From Pollenia angustigena (Eukaryota; Arthropoda; Insecta; Diptera; Polleniidae), in assembly GCA_930367215.1 (NCBI GenBank), contig OV884059.1, forward strand, positions 241,985,803 to 242,049,802: a stretch of 64,000 nt of DNA, written 5' to 3'. Numbering within the stretch: position 1 is the stretch's first letter; each line of letters starts with the position of its first letter. The notes under the pieces are model-generated. The model had not been told where the DNA came from, made no database searches, and saw only the letters and a program-made list of their open reading frames with translations. Shown here in pieces: positions 61,813 to 64,000 of this stretch. Both the position numbers and the translations under genes were made by a program.

Positions 61813-63020
61813 CAGAGAAAGCCAATGGGTATAAAAAAATTAAAGTACTCTAGCACATATCGACAATTTTCAATACGTGTGCGTACTCGTATCTGTTTAT
61901 TCTCATACTTGTGTATATCCATGCGCATTTGATTTCATTCATGTATGTTATCATACTTATTGTGTTTCATACTCGCACATATTCAGACACACCCATAGTT
62001 ATAGCATTGACTTCAAAATTTTTTTTTTTTTTTTAATTTTTCCATAAATGTTGCTAGAATTTTTTTTGCCAAATTGCTGAATCACAAATAAATAGGTTTT
62101 TTCAAAATCGTTTGAGTACAATTCAACAAAATTTTATTGAAAAACGATTGTTGACTTTAAAAAAATTTCTGTGATATAAAGATTTGCGTTCTTGTTTAAG
62201 AAAATCTAAAAAAATTACTAAATGGATGCAAATTAAAATACGTCGTGTTATTTTAATCGTTCTTAATAAAAACAGAAAAAGTTACCGTAATCCAAAAAAA
62301 AAAAAAAATCGAATATTCATATTGGCAGTTAAGAAATGAGATATCATATGTAAATACATTCATTTATATTATGAGTTTGAGTAGTTTATCTGTTGCCAGT
62401 TGCATTTTTAAGACGTTAAAAAATGGGTTAAAATTTAATTGCTGAAGTCAATCAGTAGGCCAACGAAAATGTTAGCCTTAAAGAAGACTTCGACATCATG
62501 CTATGGTGGAAAAACAACTCCACAAGGTATCCACGGTTGTCTTAATAAGAATCAGCGCAGCTTTAGATTAAGATTTCTCTTTAGCTGGAAACATAAAAAA
62601 GAAACAGAAAAGATCCCAAAATAGTTGATAGCCTCCTTTTTTAATTATTTTTATAAAAAACCTCTTTCGTAAAATAGATTATAATTTATTATAGCTTTAG
62701 AAGCATTATTTTAATTTGATAGCAAATATTTATGTTTTAATATAACTTTAACATAAATTTTTAGGTCGTGGCAACACTGCTTGCTTTAAAATAACCATAC
62801 AAAGTGTTGAAGTTACTTGTCGATACTTACGATACATGCCTTTACTCATACGCATTCAAAGGATTACCCATAAGCATGCGTGTTTGTTCATACTCATACC
62901 GGTCGATATACAAACTTATTCATGCGCATACTTATTGGTAGTCATACCTGCCTGTACTCGTGCTCGGTGGCGTATGCATAGGTTATAAGTATTAAAAATA
63001 TAACTTTTTGGCTTTCTCTG
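61813..63020 (+). mobile_element. hAT element remnant, 1208 bp, exact 8-bp target duplication
   Basis: The ends CAGAGAAAGCCAATGGGTAT and ACTTTTTGGCTTTCTCTG are inverted. ATGTGTAC flanks both sides (61805-61812 and 63021-63028). CATACTCATAC-type words are repeated near both ends. It is internally deleted. Confidence 0.86.
62470..62560 (+). pseudogene. hAT transposase dimerisation-domain remnant
   Basis: One frame reads EDFDIMLWWKNNSTRYPRLS and then a stop. This is the WW/W-K-x-N-x-x-R-Y-P block that opens the C-terminal dimerisation domain of hAT transposases. It confirms the superfamily call made from the 8-bp duplication. Confidence 0.7.
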
Positions 63021-63028
63021 ATGTGTAC

Positions 63029-63352
63029 ATACATAAACTATATTAAGTTTTTATTTTATATAACATTTTTATTTTAAATTAGTTTGTTAATAATTAATGT
63101 GCATGAATGTAGTCGGTTATATTTTTTTTTGCTTTAAGGGACTTCTGTAATGCCTTGTCCCTGCATTTTTGCAATGCCAAATAAAATTATCAGATATATT
63201 ATTTTGACTCCAAGCAATAACTTTACAAACACCAACCATCTTATAAATTTTCCTTTGCATTCGTATATACACATTTACTTGCTTATTTCGGGGAAGAACA
63301 GACTTCTAATAAAGGATTTTTTTATAGAGTGACACAAGCTATAATCATAATA
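63029..63352. other. AT-rich spacer with mariner end fragment
   Basis: TATAGAGTGACACAAGCTAT near 63323 is the subterminal sequence of the mariner type at 54421. It leads into the foldback copy that follows. Confidence 0.45.
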
Positions 63353-64000
63353 AAACAAGGATATATATTTTTAATATCAATGAAACGGGATTTATTGGAA
63401 AAAATTTTAGGAAATTTAAACATGATTTTAAGGCGCAAATTTTCAAGAACTTTTCACCAACGCAGCTCCAAATAAAAAAAAGTACATAGGGTAATAGAAA
63501 ATCGAAAAATAAGAAGAAAAAATAAAATGGCAAAATTCTCGGAAACGCATAGTTTCCGAGTTATGGACCTCTGAAGTTTTCATATAAATTTGCGATTTTC
63601 CTCTACATTTCTGAACGTATATGGCCAATCTTGGCATTATTTGAAAGCATTTGAACAGATCTTTCTGGAAATGCAAAATTTATTTGAAACTTTTTAACTC
63701 TTATATCAAAATGTTACGGAAGTGCACTAGGTAATAAAAATATAATCAAATAAACCCCAGCTTCTCTAAATAAAGCTTTTCTGCATAGCCGGCCTTCGGC
63801 TGGGCGCAAGGATTTTATCCTCTATGGTATAATAAACACCGGCTTCGCTAAATAAAGCCTCTCCGCATAGCCGGCCTTCGGCCGTGCGCAATGACTTTTT
63901 CCTCTACGGTATAACAAACACCGGCTTCGCTAACTAAAGCTTCTTTGCGTAGCCGGGTCGAGTCGGTATTTTTATACTAAAGAGGAGAAAATCCTGGCAC
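63353..64000. mobile_element. Foldback-like element with 82-bp minisatellite, copy B (runs off the window)
   Basis: Nearly the same sequence as 6265-6870 in the same orientation: mariner end fragment (AATGAAACGGGATTTATTGG), the arm with CGGAAACGCATAGTTTCCGA, and tandem units CGGCTTCGCTAA... from about 63760. The right arm, if present, lies beyond the window end. Confidence 0.75.

Noticed and set aside
1..64000. CRISPR array or prokaryotic operon
   Set aside because: No regularly spaced identical repeats with unique spacers and no adjacent genes. The window is clearly eukaryotic.

Overview
The window is AT-rich nuclear DNA from an insect, most likely a higher (muscoid/calyptrate-type) fly. 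This is inferred from the one host gene, a BTB/POZ + pipsqueak (psq) transcription factor with short 60-70 bp introns, and from the transposon content: mariner/Tc1, hAT miniature elements, Jockey- and RTE-type LINE remnants and a tRNA-Leu-primed Ty3/gypsy element. The species cannot be fixed from the sequence alone.

Host gene. On the minus strand six coding exons can be joined in phase: 21397-21107 (BTB), 21038-20641 (end of BTB, Pro/Ser-rich linker, AT-hook-like KRKRGRPP), 18675-17616 (acidic, Ser/Thr- and His-rich), 17556-17432 (psq helix-turn-helix), 10796-10705 and 10639-10581 (C-terminal tail and stop). The predicted protein has 674 residues. If the donor after the psq exon is not used, a stop at 17430-17428 gives a 625-residue form. 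The 6.6 kb last-but-one intron holds a full-length mariner (13705-14976), a hAT miniature element and several smaller repeats.

Mobile DNA by region. 1-10.5 kb: miniature inverted-repeat elements (1443, 4802, 5214, 5856, 7486), a dispersed family with TATACCCTCCACC termini, a foldback with an 82-bp minisatellite (6265-7300, repeated at 63353-64000) and a 333-bp tandem pair. 10.8-17.4 kb: the intron elements, including a 26-bp hAT derivative made only of its two termini. 19-26 kb: Helitron-like, hAT and terminal-inverted-repeat elements. 28553-32474: a young, internally deleted LTR retrotransposon with near-identical LTRs, a 4-bp target duplication, a primer site and a polypurine tract; its long ORF stays open although reverse transcriptase, RNase H and the integrase core are missing. 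33-40 kb: nested miniature elements and simple AT-rich DNA. 40214-42058: a 1.85 kb foldback. 42.5-48.3 kb: an unassigned GC-richer island, an RTE-like LINE end and nested inverted repeats. 49163-57476: a very large inverted duplication (arms of about 3.8 and 3.15 kb, 1.36 kb loop) whose arms differ by two clean miniature-element insertions, one deletion and one larger insertion. 57.5-64 kb: a Jockey remnant, a hAT remnant and the second foldback copy.

I see no CRISPR, operon or prokaryotic feature and no bona fide tRNA or rRNA gene. The most unusual items are the 26-bp terminus-only hAT element, the in-frame-deleted gag-protease-integrase-remnant LTR element, and the large inverted duplication that provides empty sites proving 3-bp TAA target duplications for two miniature-element families.
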